DNA of 5,832 nt from contig DCMG01000018.1 of the NCBI GenBank assembly GCA_002321335.1, positions 1-5,832 on the forward strand. Direction: 5' to 3'. This DNA comes from Bacteroidales bacterium UBA1628. Its GTDB lineage: Bacteria; Bacteroidota; Bacteroidia; Bacteroidales; UBA932. The notes under the pieces are model-generated. The model did no database searches and was not told the origin of the DNA. It saw only the letters and a list, made by a program, of their open reading frames with translations. Positions 1 to 5,580 of the stretch are shown one piece after another (position 1 is the stretch's first letter; every line of letters starts with the position of its first letter). Both the position numbers and the translations under genes were made by a program.

Positions 1-254
1 CGGATGGCGAGACATCGGCAAATGATGGTGCGTCAGGTGGCGTGGTCGCTCCGGAAGCTCTTGTCAGCCAGGGCGTGGCGTTCCTTTCCGGTCTCGCTGA
101 GACATTGCGTTCAGAGGAAGGTGTCAAGAAACTCACCGACACTCTTGTCGCGACCGACCCTCAAACCGGGAAATCCGAGCTTCGCATCCCCGTGCCCGAC
201 AAGGACACCGTTGCCGGCATCCTTGGCCTCTTTGGTAAACTCCTTAAAGGTTAA
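1..254 (+). CDS. C-terminal end of an unrecognised protein (5' truncated by the window edge)
   Basis: The reading frame that uses positions 3-5 as a codon is open from the left edge to a TAA at 252-254, giving about 83 residues. A GTG at 42 could start a 70-residue protein. However, the frame continues upstream into a Gly/Ser/Ala/Asp-rich stretch (GETSANDGASGG) that reads like a linker, so I take this as the tail of a larger protein. The tail is acidic and amphipathic, with a helix-like segment (ALVSQGVAFLSGLAETL), a charged stretch, and a hydrophobic end (AGILGLFGKLLKG). No signal peptide, catalytic motif or family signature is visible and I do not recognise it. It points the same way as the acetyltransferase but lies 113 bp from it with a hairpin between, so joint transcription is uncertain. 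Confidence 0.6.
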   Translation, partial: DGETSANDGASGGVVAPEALVSQGVAFLSGLAETLRSEEGVKKLTDTLVATDPQTGKSELRIPVPDKDTVAGILGLFGKLLKG

Positions 255-317
255 GGCTTTGCGAGCGAAAAAAGCGGCCACATATTCTGCTGGGATATTA
301 TACGACAGGATACTTAT

Positions 318-351
318 AAGCTGTTTTCAAACAAACAGATCGAAACAGCTT
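318..351 (+). other. Hairpin just upstream of the acetyltransferase start
   Basis: AAGCTGTTTTC (318-328) pairs with GAAACAGCTT (342-351). This makes a 10-bp stem with one bulged T and a 13-nt A-rich loop. It ends 16 bases before the ATG at 368. The following bases (CTTAAAATT) are AT-rich but not a clean U-run, so it may be a weak terminator for the gene to the left or a structured leader for the acetyltransferase mRNA. I see nothing else convincing in 255-367. Confidence 0.4.
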
Positions 352-367
352 CTTAAAATTATTGAAT

Positions 368-937
368 ATGACAGAGTATGAGAAATGCTTGGCGGGAAAG
401 CCTTTCAACGGAGGGGAGAAACCGATGACAGACATGGCTGCCGCGGCAAGGCGGCTGTTGAGGGCTTTCAATGCTGTCGGCTATGAGGATGCGGCGGGAA
501 AGTACGCCATACTCAAGGAGATGCTTGGAGGCGTCGGCCGCAATGTCTGGGTGGATGTTGATTTTCATTGTGAATATGGTAAAAACATCTTTATCGGGGA
601 CAACAGCATAGTCAACCAGAACTGCACGTTCATCGACAACAACCGCATCTCCATTGGCCGTAATGTGCTGATAGCCTCAAATGTGCAGATCTACACGGCC
701 ACACATTCGGTCATTCCGGAGGAGCGATGCTCGTCTGGGGGCGGGGATGCCTGCATCACTATTGCCAAGCCGGTCACGATCAAGGACAACGCCTGGATCG
801 GAGGTGGTGCGATCATCCTGCCGGGAGTGACGATCGGGGAAGGTGCCACAATCGGGGCCGGAAGCGTTGTCACCAAGGATATTCCAGACCGCTGCATCGC
901 TGTCGGCAGCCCTTGCCGTGTGATCCGAATCCTTTGA
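368..937 (+). CDS. Sugar O-acetyltransferase, maltose acetyltransferase/NodL/LacA type (hexapeptide-repeat family)
   Basis: Predicted cytoplasmic enzyme of 189 residues that transfers acetyl from acetyl-CoA to a sugar hydroxyl; family length is typically 180-205. Residues 4-55 form the N-terminal helical Mac domain (TEYEKCLAGKPF, then the LLRAFN segment). After it comes the left-handed beta-helix, with hexapeptide turns such as IGDNSI, IGRNVL, IKDNAW, ITIGEG-like repeats and the typical ending GAGSVVTKDIP-AVGSPCRVI. The expected catalytic histidine is H113 in YTATHSV. The NQNCTFID segment (83-90) and W143 in the AWIGGGAIILPGVTIG block match the acetyl-CoA and acceptor site of the LacA/Maa family. 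Residues 119-128 (ERCSSGGGDA) are a Gly/Ser-rich variant of the loop after the catalytic His. I chose ATG 368 over the in-frame TTG 362 because MTEYEK is the usual family N-terminus. The true acceptor sugar cannot be read from sequence; Maa, LacA and NodL are all near relatives. Confidence 0.93.
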   Translation: MTEYEKCLAGKPFNGGEKPMTDMAAAARRLLRAFNAVGYEDAAGKYAILKEMLGGVGRNVWVDVDFHCEYGKNIFIGDNSIVNQNCTFIDNNRISIGRNVLIASNVQIYTATHSVIPEERCSSGGGDACITIAKPVTIKDNAWIGGGAIILPGVTIGEGATIGAGSVVTKDIPDRCIAVGSPCRVIRIL

Positions 938-969
938 AAACAGTGCCTGTCCAGACTTGTTGACGGAGT

Positions 970-1097
970 TGGTACCCCAAAACGTCCTCTGGTGTACCAC
1001 ACGTGCCCCAAACCTCATAAGGCCCTCTGGGATACCAACAGCATCAAAAACGTCATTTGGTACACCAAAGTGCCTTATATGGTACGGTGGCCCAAGG
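970..1097. repeat. Cluster of degenerate GGTACACC-like short repeats between convergent genes
   Basis: TGG(T/G)-type units begin at 970, 990, 1028, 1058 and 1080, most containing GGTAC, GTACC or ATACC. The best two copies, read on the minus strand, cover about 1074-1046 and 1009-979. They share GGCAC, then TGGTGTACCA or TGGTACACCA, then a purine-rich step and GACGTTTT. TTTGGTACACCAAA at 1056-1069 is a perfect inverted repeat, and TGGTGTACCA at 990-999 is a shorter one. The cluster fills most of the 164-bp gap between the acetyltransferase and the flavodoxin-like gene, which converge on it. On the minus strand each core is a mini-hairpin followed by a short T-run, so it could act as a weak tandem terminator. 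A small dispersed repeat family is the alternative. Confidence 0.5.
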
Positions 1098-1101
1098 AAT
1101 A

Positions 1102-1638
1102 TCAGACATTCAGCCCCATCTCGTAGGCTTCTCGCAGCTTAGTGTTGCCCTCGATGTCGCGGGGCGATTCGACTCCGCCGCAGAAGACAGTGCCGGCAAG
1201 GCTGCTCTTAGGGTAGCAGTCTATCCAGCCGGTCAGGCCTGCCTCGGCACGCTTCGGGGCTTCGGGATCGTCCTCCGCTGCTGTCGAGAGCATATACACA
1301 TCCCGGAACTTGTAGTCGAGAGGGTACATCGCGTTCATGCGGTCGATAAGCACCTTCATCTGTCCGCTCATTTCGTAGTAGTAGATCGGTGTCGCCCAGC
1401 AGACGGCATCGGCCTCCAACACCTTGGCCATGATTGTGTTGGCGTCATCGTTTATGACGCATCGCCCCAACTTCTGACAGGCGAGGCATCCACGGCAGAA
1501 TGCTATCTGTTTGTCTTTGAGGGAAATCTTCTCGACCTCGTTACCAGCTGCCTGGGCGCCTTCGATGAACTTGTCAGCGAGCGTGTCGCTGTTGGAACCA
1601 GCGCGAAGACTGGTTGATATTACAATTACCTTCTTCAT
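1102..1638 (-). CDS. Flavodoxin-fold NAD(P)H-dependent oxidoreductase with ISF-like cysteine motif
   Basis: Protein of 178 residues of the FMN_red/flavodoxin-fold group, predicted cytoplasmic and FMN-binding. The N-terminus MKKVIVISTS-LRAGSNS is the beta-strand plus phosphate-binding loop that holds FMN phosphate. TPIYYYEMSGQMKVLIDRM is the second conserved flavin-contacting block. Between them lies CRGCLACQKLGRC, spaced C-x2-C-x2-C-x5-C. This is the compact cysteine arrangement of iron-sulfur flavoproteins (ISF) and many related reductases, so a 4Fe-4S cluster is possible but not proven. I start at ATG 1638 because it places the first beta-strand at the N-terminus; a start at 1674 would add 12 residues (MTRPGIFRNIII) with no family counterpart. 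The gene stands alone, converging on the acetyltransferase and separated by 147 bp from the lipoprotein gene behind it. The substrate is unknown; quinones, nitro compounds and free flavin are all known for relatives. Confidence 0.88.
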   Translation of the reverse strand: MKKVIVISTSLRAGSNSDTLADKFIEGAQAAGNEVEKISLKDKQIAFCRGCLACQKLGRCVINDDANTIMAKVLEADAVCWATPIYYYEMSGQMKVLIDRMNAMYPLDYKFRDVYMLSTAAEDDPEAPKRAEAGLTGWIDCYPKSSLAGTVFCGGVESPRDIEGNTKLREAYEMGLNV

Positions 1639-1680
1639 AATGATTATATTTCTGAATATGCCGGGTCGTGTCATCCCGCA

Positions 1681-1713
1681 CCATCATATTCACAGGCGCA
1701 TATTCACAACAAA
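1681..1713 (-). promoter_or_regulatory. Candidate Bacteroidota promoter with overlapping direct repeats, upstream of the flavodoxin-like gene
   Basis: On the minus strand, TTTG (1713-1710) is followed after 21 bases by TATGATGG (1688-1681). This is a partial match to the Bacteroides -33 TTTG and -7 TAnnTTTG elements. A perfect 10-bp direct repeat, TGTGAATATG, occurs twice at 14-bp spacing (1708-1699 and 1694-1685). One copy lies in the spacer and the other overlaps the -7 element. An inverted partial copy (plus-strand TCTGAATATG, 1651-1660) lies in the leader. The arrangement would suit a repressor operator, though the -7 match is weak. The rest of 1639-1785 shows no gene. Confidence 0.35.
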
Positions 1714-1785
1714 ATCAGTACCTCAGTCTGGCCTCCGGCTTAATCGTATTCCGGTTTTTATTACCCGGATTACCTTTTGAGGTCC

Positions 1786-2595
1786 CTACTCTACCAACGT
1801 AAGGTTGTACTCCCGGATGCAGGTGTTCCCTGCCTGATCCTCAACGGTGAATTTGAAGAGGTAGTCACCTGGCTTTGTACCTTCAGGGAATTTAGGATGC
1901 TCGTGGAATGTGGTGTTGCGTGTGCCTGCGTAAGGTGATTTGTCCCAAGTCTGGTTTACCACTTCCGTCTTGCCGTCTTTGGAGGTGATCAAGACGGTGA
2001 TTCTCTTCAACTGGTTCATCACGCAGTAGACATTGGTCTCAACGTGCAGGTCTCCGGTCTTCAGGCTTCCTGTGTGGTTGTTCACTTCTCCCGTGCCGTG
2101 TCCGCTGCCCATCTCGAAATTCTCCAGAAAAGGCTTGTCGCTTATCTGGAACTGTCCGGCGACTGTCTTTGACTCACCGTTGTCCAGTGTTATGACGAGA
2201 TTCATTTTGTATTGCCCCACTGGCTGATCCATCGGAATCTGCTCATAGTCATCGGTGGGAATCAACGCTTTCAGTTCTCCCGTCTCCTTGTCATAACCGG
2301 AGATCAGTTCCGTCTCATCGAACTTGCCCTGCCCTCCGTCTTCCTGCTGTGCCGTCATTTTTATTGAAGCGACCGCCCCTTCAAGTACTTTGATTTTGGC
2401 CTGGATGGAGAGGTGCCCGTAGGCGAAGGCAGTGCCGCTGTCGGGAATATCCTTTTCCCCAAGTTTAAGTTCCTCCACGGAGATGTTCTCCTGAGGCTCG
2501 TCGGGTGTGTGATTGTTTTTGTCACAGGAAGTGAACCCGAACGAGAATGCTCCAAGCAGCATCGTGGCTGCTGAAATAGATTTAATCAGTCGCAT
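1786..2595 (-). CDS. Two-domain surface or periplasmic lipoprotein, DUF4625-like, last gene of the receptor operon
   Basis: Protein of 269 residues. The N-terminus is a lipoprotein signal: basic start MRLIK, hydrophobic core, then FTSC with C24 as the probable lipidated cysteine, followed by DKNNHTPDEP. The mature part appears to hold two Ig-like modules. Module 1 (about 39-152) ends with GQYKMNLVITLDNG. Module 2 (about 155-269) ends with GDYLFKFTVEDQAGN. The two endings resemble each other and the GDYHFMVRLTDKAG end of the neighbouring lipoprotein, which suggests internal duplication of a DUF4625-type domain. His residues cluster in module 2 (H166, H174, H184, H231, H233), with FHEHPKFPEG the most metal-site-like spot. 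The gene lies 29 bp after the preceding lipoprotein gene on the same strand, so cotranscription is very likely. I infer a metal-binding accessory to the TonB receptor. The family assignment is from motif memory; module 1 is divergent. Confidence 0.8.
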   Translation of the reverse strand: MRLIKSISAATMLLGAFSFGFTSCDKNNHTPDEPQENISVEELKLGEKDIPDSGTAFAYGHLSIQAKIKVLEGAVASIKMTAQQEDGGQGKFDETELISGYDKETGELKALIPTDDYEQIPMDQPVGQYKMNLVITLDNGESKTVAGQFQISDKPFLENFEMGSGHGTGEVNNHTGSLKTGDLHVETNVYCVMNQLKRITVLITSKDGKTEVVNQTWDKSPYAGTRNTTFHEHPKFPEGTKPGDYLFKFTVEDQAGNTCIREYNLTLVE

Positions 2596-2624
2596 AATAA
2601 ATTAATTTTTAATTGTTTGGAATA

Positions 2625-3113
2625 TTACTCTTTTGCTCTTATCTTGATGCTGATCGCCTTCAGCTGTTGCCAACCTGCTTTGTCGGTCAGCCGTACCATA
2701 AAATGATAGTCGCCCGTGTCGATGCCTTCCGGGATGGGTATGTCCACCTTGGCGTTGTACGATTTCTGCCCGTCCGGGATGGCGAAATCCTGATTGTACA
2801 CCCAAGGGTTGACGGGATCCTTCTTGGGGTCGAGAGGGCAGTCGCCTGCGGAAGTGGAGTGAGTGTGGTGGTCGAAGTTGTGGTGGATCTCCAAGTTGAA
2901 GTTTCCGAGCTCATCGTTGTCCGTGAATGTGTAACGGAACGGAATCTCCTCTCCGATGTGATAAACCTCGCAGTCGATCGGTGACGGGACATCCCCGTCC
3001 ACGATTTCTGGCTTTTCCAGATCTTTGGCCTTCGTGTCTTCTCCCGTGCAGCTTTCGGCCACTATAAGCACTGTGAACAATGCCACTGCCATTAGATTGA
3101 TTTTGTGTCTCAT
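2625..3113 (-). CDS. His-rich DUF4625-type lipoprotein next to a TonB receptor
   Basis: Protein of 162 residues. It has a short lipoprotein-type signal (MRHKINLMAVALFTVLIVAESC) with C22 as the probable lipidation site; the lipobox AESC is loose, with Ala rather than Leu at -3. One Ig-like domain follows (about 33-160). It shows the layout I associate with DUF4625: KPEI at the front, the acidic TDNDELG (64-70), then EIHHNFDHHTHS (76-86) with five histidines and an aspartate. A second half carries PIPEGIDTGDYHFMVRLTDKAGW. The His/Asp cluster (H77, H78, D81, H82, H83, H85) is a strong candidate metal site. Its start lies 73 bp downstream of the receptor stop on the same strand, and its stop is 29 bp before the next lipoprotein, which fits one operon. 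Function is inferred: capture or delivery of a metal to the receptor. Confidence 0.85.
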   Translation of the reverse strand: MRHKINLMAVALFTVLIVAESCTGEDTKAKDLEKPEIVDGDVPSPIDCEVYHIGEEIPFRYTFTDNDELGNFNLEIHHNFDHHTHSTSAGDCPLDPKKDPVNPWVYNQDFAIPDGQKSYNAKVDIPIPEGIDTGDYHFMVRLTDKAGWQQLKAISIKIRAKE

Positions 3114-3134
3114 GATTTTAATGTTTTGTAATCC

Positions 3135-3150
3135 TTCCTGCAGTCAGGAA
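3135..3150 (-). other. Small intercistronic hairpin between receptor and lipoprotein genes
   Basis: TTCCTG (3135-3140) and CAGGAA (3145-3150) form a perfect 6-bp stem around a CAGT loop, inside the 73-bp gap between the receptor stop and the lipoprotein start. There is no T-run after it in the minus direction (GGATTACAAAACATT follows), so it is unlikely to terminate transcription. It could trim expression or stabilise the upstream mRNA. Confidence 0.35.
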
Positions 3151-3186
3151 TCTGTTGTTGTTAGTCGTTTTATTGTATAGACGCCA

Positions 3187-5388
3187 TTAAAAATTCCACG
3201 CAGCCATCAGCGTGATGTCACGGCCGGGCGCTGGAACCCCGATCAGGCGGTAGTAACTGGTGTGGTCGTAGTGCCTGGCTCCGAGGAGATTGTCGCAGCG
3301 TAAGGTCAGACGTAGAATGTCCTTTCCAAGAGGAAGAGACTTCCCTAATGAGATGTTGACAAGCTGGTACCTAGATGTCGGCTCTTCCGGTGGCACGACC
3401 TCATCTTGGTCGCCCACGGCAACATATTCAATGGCAGCGAAACCTCCTTTGGCTGCATCGGTTGCAGGAAGATTGTAGCGAAGCCTGGCGGAAGCGAACC
3501 AAGGAGGGGACATGGGTAATGAATATCCTTTCTTTTCGCCGTTGAGTTGTCGTGAGTGAAGATATTCACCGCTTGCATCCAATTCCAAGTCACGATTTAG
3601 TTTTAATTCAAGCGATGCCTCGGCACCCCAGCGGAATACTCTGCTTTGTGTGTAGTAATATAGTTGCAGACCTTCCTGATAATCCGGAGTCGGGTTGAGG
3701 TAGATGTAGTTCGGAAAATAATTCACGAATGGGGTGAATGATGCTTTGACGGAGCTTTGCTCGTAGACTATTCCGGCATCTATCTGATAAGATTCTTCCG
3801 GCCTCAGATTGGAGTTGCCCTTTTCATAGCGGAATATGTTGTAGTTGACACCGTCCATTCCCAGCTCCTTCGCTGCTGGCATGCGGAAACTCTTGCCTAT
3901 GTTCGCCTTAAGCACGAAATCGCCAAGCCTCCCGTTGATTCCGGTGGACCAAGTCAGGCTGCGGAACCGTTTCCTCAAGTCTGCTGACCTCTCCATATAG
4001 ACAGAGCCTCCGTCCGCAGTCGGGGTCTTGAACCAGTCCTTGTAGGAATGAATATTCACACGTCCATAGTCGTAGCGAATGCCGCCGCTCAGTATGAGCC
4101 TTTCGTTGATCACCGTCCTGTCAGACACGTAAGCCCCGAACGTACGCCGCTCGAAATCCGGAAGGATGAACCCCCATCCCCCGGTTCGGTTCAGCTGGCA
4201 TTCCGCATTCACCCCCATATTCAAAGTGTTCGCTCCTAATGTCTGACGAGCATTGATTGTGGCTGAGAATGTGTTTTTCTCGAAGCTCCGTTCCAGGTCG
4301 TTGGAAGGCGTAGGCATATAGCCGTGTGAGACCGGTTCTGAATATTCCCACTGCCTGTTGTTCTGCCAGCCCAAGTCAGCCGCCAATGTCCCGCTGCCCC
4401 ACGCCCGTTCGGTATGATTTGAGACAAATAGGTGATTGACAGTGTGGTCCGGCAGGTCAATGTCTCGTCTGGAAGCATTGTAGTCAATGTCAGACATTCG
4501 CACTTCAAGTCCGTGGGCATCAGCGAAAAAGCCGCTTCTTGTGTTCACATTGCTTATCCTTAGGGATGTTCTCCAGCCGTTGCCCTCGTAGCCAAGTGTC
4601 AGGCTGCCGTCAGCTTCCCTGCCCGCTGTGTTGCGTAGGCAGCGGTCGTAAAGTTTGATGTAGTACGAATAGTATTGTATGCTGTCGGCCGGAACCTTGT
4701 AGTCAGCATAGCCGACGAACGTTCCATTCGCTTTATACCAGAACCTTCCAAGGTTGCCTCCGATCTTTCCGGTCGCTCCAACTGATTCGTTATTGCTTCG
4801 GACGAACATGTTGACACTTCCTCCGAATCTTTTGCCCGGAATGATGTCGCTCTTGAGGTTGATCACTCCACCGATGGCGTCCGAGCCGTAAGCCAGCGCT
4901 GCCGGTCCTTTGACGATCTCCACATTCTCAACGCTGAATTGATCGGCCTCAAGTCCGTGGTCGTCTCCCCATTGCTGCCCCTCGTGCTTGATTCCGTTCT
5001 CGGCGACGAGTATTCTGTTTGTTCCCAAGCCTCTTATGTTCGGTTTGGATTCTCCTGAACCGATCACAGTTGCCTTCACTCCCGGAATTTTCGACAGACT
5101 CTGCATCAAAGAGCCTCCGAAATTCTCTTCTATGTATTTCCAGTCGGTATTGACTGTGTTTAAGGATGTGCGCATTTGGACATCCTTTTCGCTGCTGTGT
5201 CCTATCACCACCGCTTCATCCAGCGTCCCGCCTTCCTTTGATTTGATGCTGTCGGTCACGGCCATTCTTTTCAATGTGTCCGAACGTGTGGCATCACTCA
5301 AAGGCGTACGGCTTCCTCTCGCATTCGGTCCATCAAATGCGAGACAGAGCAGGATGAATAGTGGAAGAACACTGATCTTCCTTCTCAT
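3187..5388 (-). CDS. TonB-dependent outer-membrane receptor, predicted metal or metal-complex importer
   Basis: Protein of 733 residues, normal for a siderophore/metal-type TonB receptor and shorter than SusC proteins. I start at ATG 5388 because MRRKISVLPLFILLCLAF is a clear signal peptide. The frame is open to an ATG at 5475, but that start gives no signal peptide at its N-terminus and would place a strong palindrome inside the gene. Residues 57-63 (DEAVVIG) look like a TonB box. The plug runs about 70-185 with LSKIPGVKATVIGSGESKPN-type and NIRGLGTNRILV motifs, VEIVKGPAALAYGSDAIGGV, and a His-containing stretch HEGQQWGDDHGLEAD (135-149). The beta-barrel fills the rest and ends in Phe (LMAAWNF), the usual outer-membrane assembly signal. 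A second HGLE occurs at 292-295, followed by His-rich DHTVNH (314-319). No CarboxypepD-like N-terminal domain and no SusD neighbour are seen. Flanking CruR-like and DUF4625-type genes point to metal uptake, copper being the first guess; zinc, iron or heme are alternatives. Confidence 0.93.
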   Translation of the reverse strand: MRRKISVLPLFILLCLAFDGPNARGSRTPLSDATRSDTLKRMAVTDSIKSKEGGTLDEAVVIGHSSEKDVQMRTSLNTVNTDWKYIEENFGGSLMQSLSKIPGVKATVIGSGESKPNIRGLGTNRILVAENGIKHEGQQWGDDHGLEADQFSVENVEIVKGPAALAYGSDAIGGVINLKSDIIPGKRFGGSVNMFVRSNNESVGATGKIGGNLGRFWYKANGTFVGYADYKVPADSIQYYSYYIKLYDRCLRNTAGREADGSLTLGYEGNGWRTSLRISNVNTRSGFFADAHGLEVRMSDIDYNASRRDIDLPDHTVNHLFVSNHTERAWGSGTLAADLGWQNNRQWEYSEPVSHGYMPTPSNDLERSFEKNTFSATINARQTLGANTLNMGVNAECQLNRTGGWGFILPDFERRTFGAYVSDRTVINERLILSGGIRYDYGRVNIHSYKDWFKTPTADGGSVYMERSADLRKRFRSLTWSTGINGRLGDFVLKANIGKSFRMPAAKELGMDGVNYNIFRYEKGNSNLRPEESYQIDAGIVYEQSSVKASFTPFVNYFPNYIYLNPTPDYQEGLQLYYYTQSRVFRWGAEASLELKLNRDLELDASGEYLHSRQLNGEKKGYSLPMSPPWFASARLRYNLPATDAAKGGFAAIEYVAVGDQDEVVPPEEPTSRYQLVNISLGKSLPLGKDILRLTLRCDNLLGARHYDHTSYYRLIGVPAPGRDITLMAAWNF

Positions 5389-5416
5389 CTTAATCTGGTT
5401 TTGGGCATTGAATGAC

Positions 5417-5439
5417 AAGTCGATAATGATTATCAACTT
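5417..5439 (-). promoter_or_regulatory. Fur-family-like palindromic operator upstream of the TonB receptor
   Basis: The minus strand reads GATAATCATTATC at 5434-5422, a perfect 6-1-6 palindrome centred on 5428. Outer bases extend it to an 11-1-11 palindrome (5417-5439) with a single mismatched pair. The core equals the last 13 bases of the classical 19-bp Fur box, and the six bases before it (GAAGTT) match three more positions, 16 of 19 overall. It lies about 28 bp upstream of the chosen receptor start. A weak -7-like TATTTATC (5454-5447) sits just before it, so the site could straddle a transcription start. The binder could be Fur, Zur or another family member. Confidence 0.55.
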
Positions 5440-5544
5440 CTTGCCCGATAAATACATAATGTTGTTGGTCGCCAATGCCTTGGACTCACATATATTTTTT
5501 GATGCAAAATCCTGGCATAGTACTCCGCGAAGTTCTTAAGCGGT

Positions 5545-5580
5545 AAAAATAAGTTGCCTAAGGTGAGGTAAGTTATTTTT
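5545..5580 (-). terminator. Long hairpin directly after the upstream ORF stop (terminator or attenuator)
   Basis: AAAAATAA (5545-5552) is the exact inverse of TTATTTTT (5573-5580). After one G-G mismatch the stem continues with TTGCCT (5554-5559) against AGGTAA (5566-5571), one pair being a G-T wobble, leaving a 6-base loop. On the minus strand the hairpin begins at the base after the TAA (5583-5581) of the CPIC protein, and its 3' arm supplies the U-rich end. The outer stem is AT-only, so strength is moderate. It works sequence-wise in both directions. The rest of the 192-bp gap to the receptor holds the Fur-like palindrome and no evident gene. Confidence 0.5.

Noticed and set aside
258..290. 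Possible -33 TTTG (258-261) and -7 TATTCTGC (283-290) promoter for the acetyltransferase
   Set aside because: The spacing is acceptable, but only three of the six fixed -7 positions match, which is expected often by chance.
677..1018. Two minus-strand frames of over 100 residues across the acetyltransferase
   Set aside because: Both are shadows of the hexapeptide-repeat coding sequence, whose periodic composition leaves other frames open.
1057..1617. Long plus-strand open frame of 186 residues opposite the flavodoxin-like gene
   Set aside because: It is an antisense frame of a clear family gene. Its translation shows no domain, signal or motif, and the minus-strand protein accounts for the sequence.
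1740..1775. CCGG-based inverted repeat downstream of the last lipoprotein gene as an operon terminator
   Set aside because: The stem is about five base pairs around a ten-base loop, with no T-run after it, so it does not meet a reasonable terminator standard.
1786..5388. A SusC/SusD-type glycan utilisation locus
   Set aside because: The receptor is much shorter than SusC, lacks the extended N-terminal domain, and is followed by small His-rich lipoproteins rather than a SusD homologue or glycoside hydrolases.
5389..5475. Extended start of the TonB receptor at ATG 5475
   Set aside because: The extra 29 residues give no signal peptide at the N-terminus and would put the 23-bp palindrome inside the gene; MRRKISVLPLF at 5388 is a far better secreted start.
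4988..5539. Plus-strand open frame of 183 residues opposite the N-terminal part of the TonB receptor
   Set aside because: It overlaps the conserved plug region on the other strand and has no recognisable features of its own; the hydrophobic end is the mirror of the signal peptide region.
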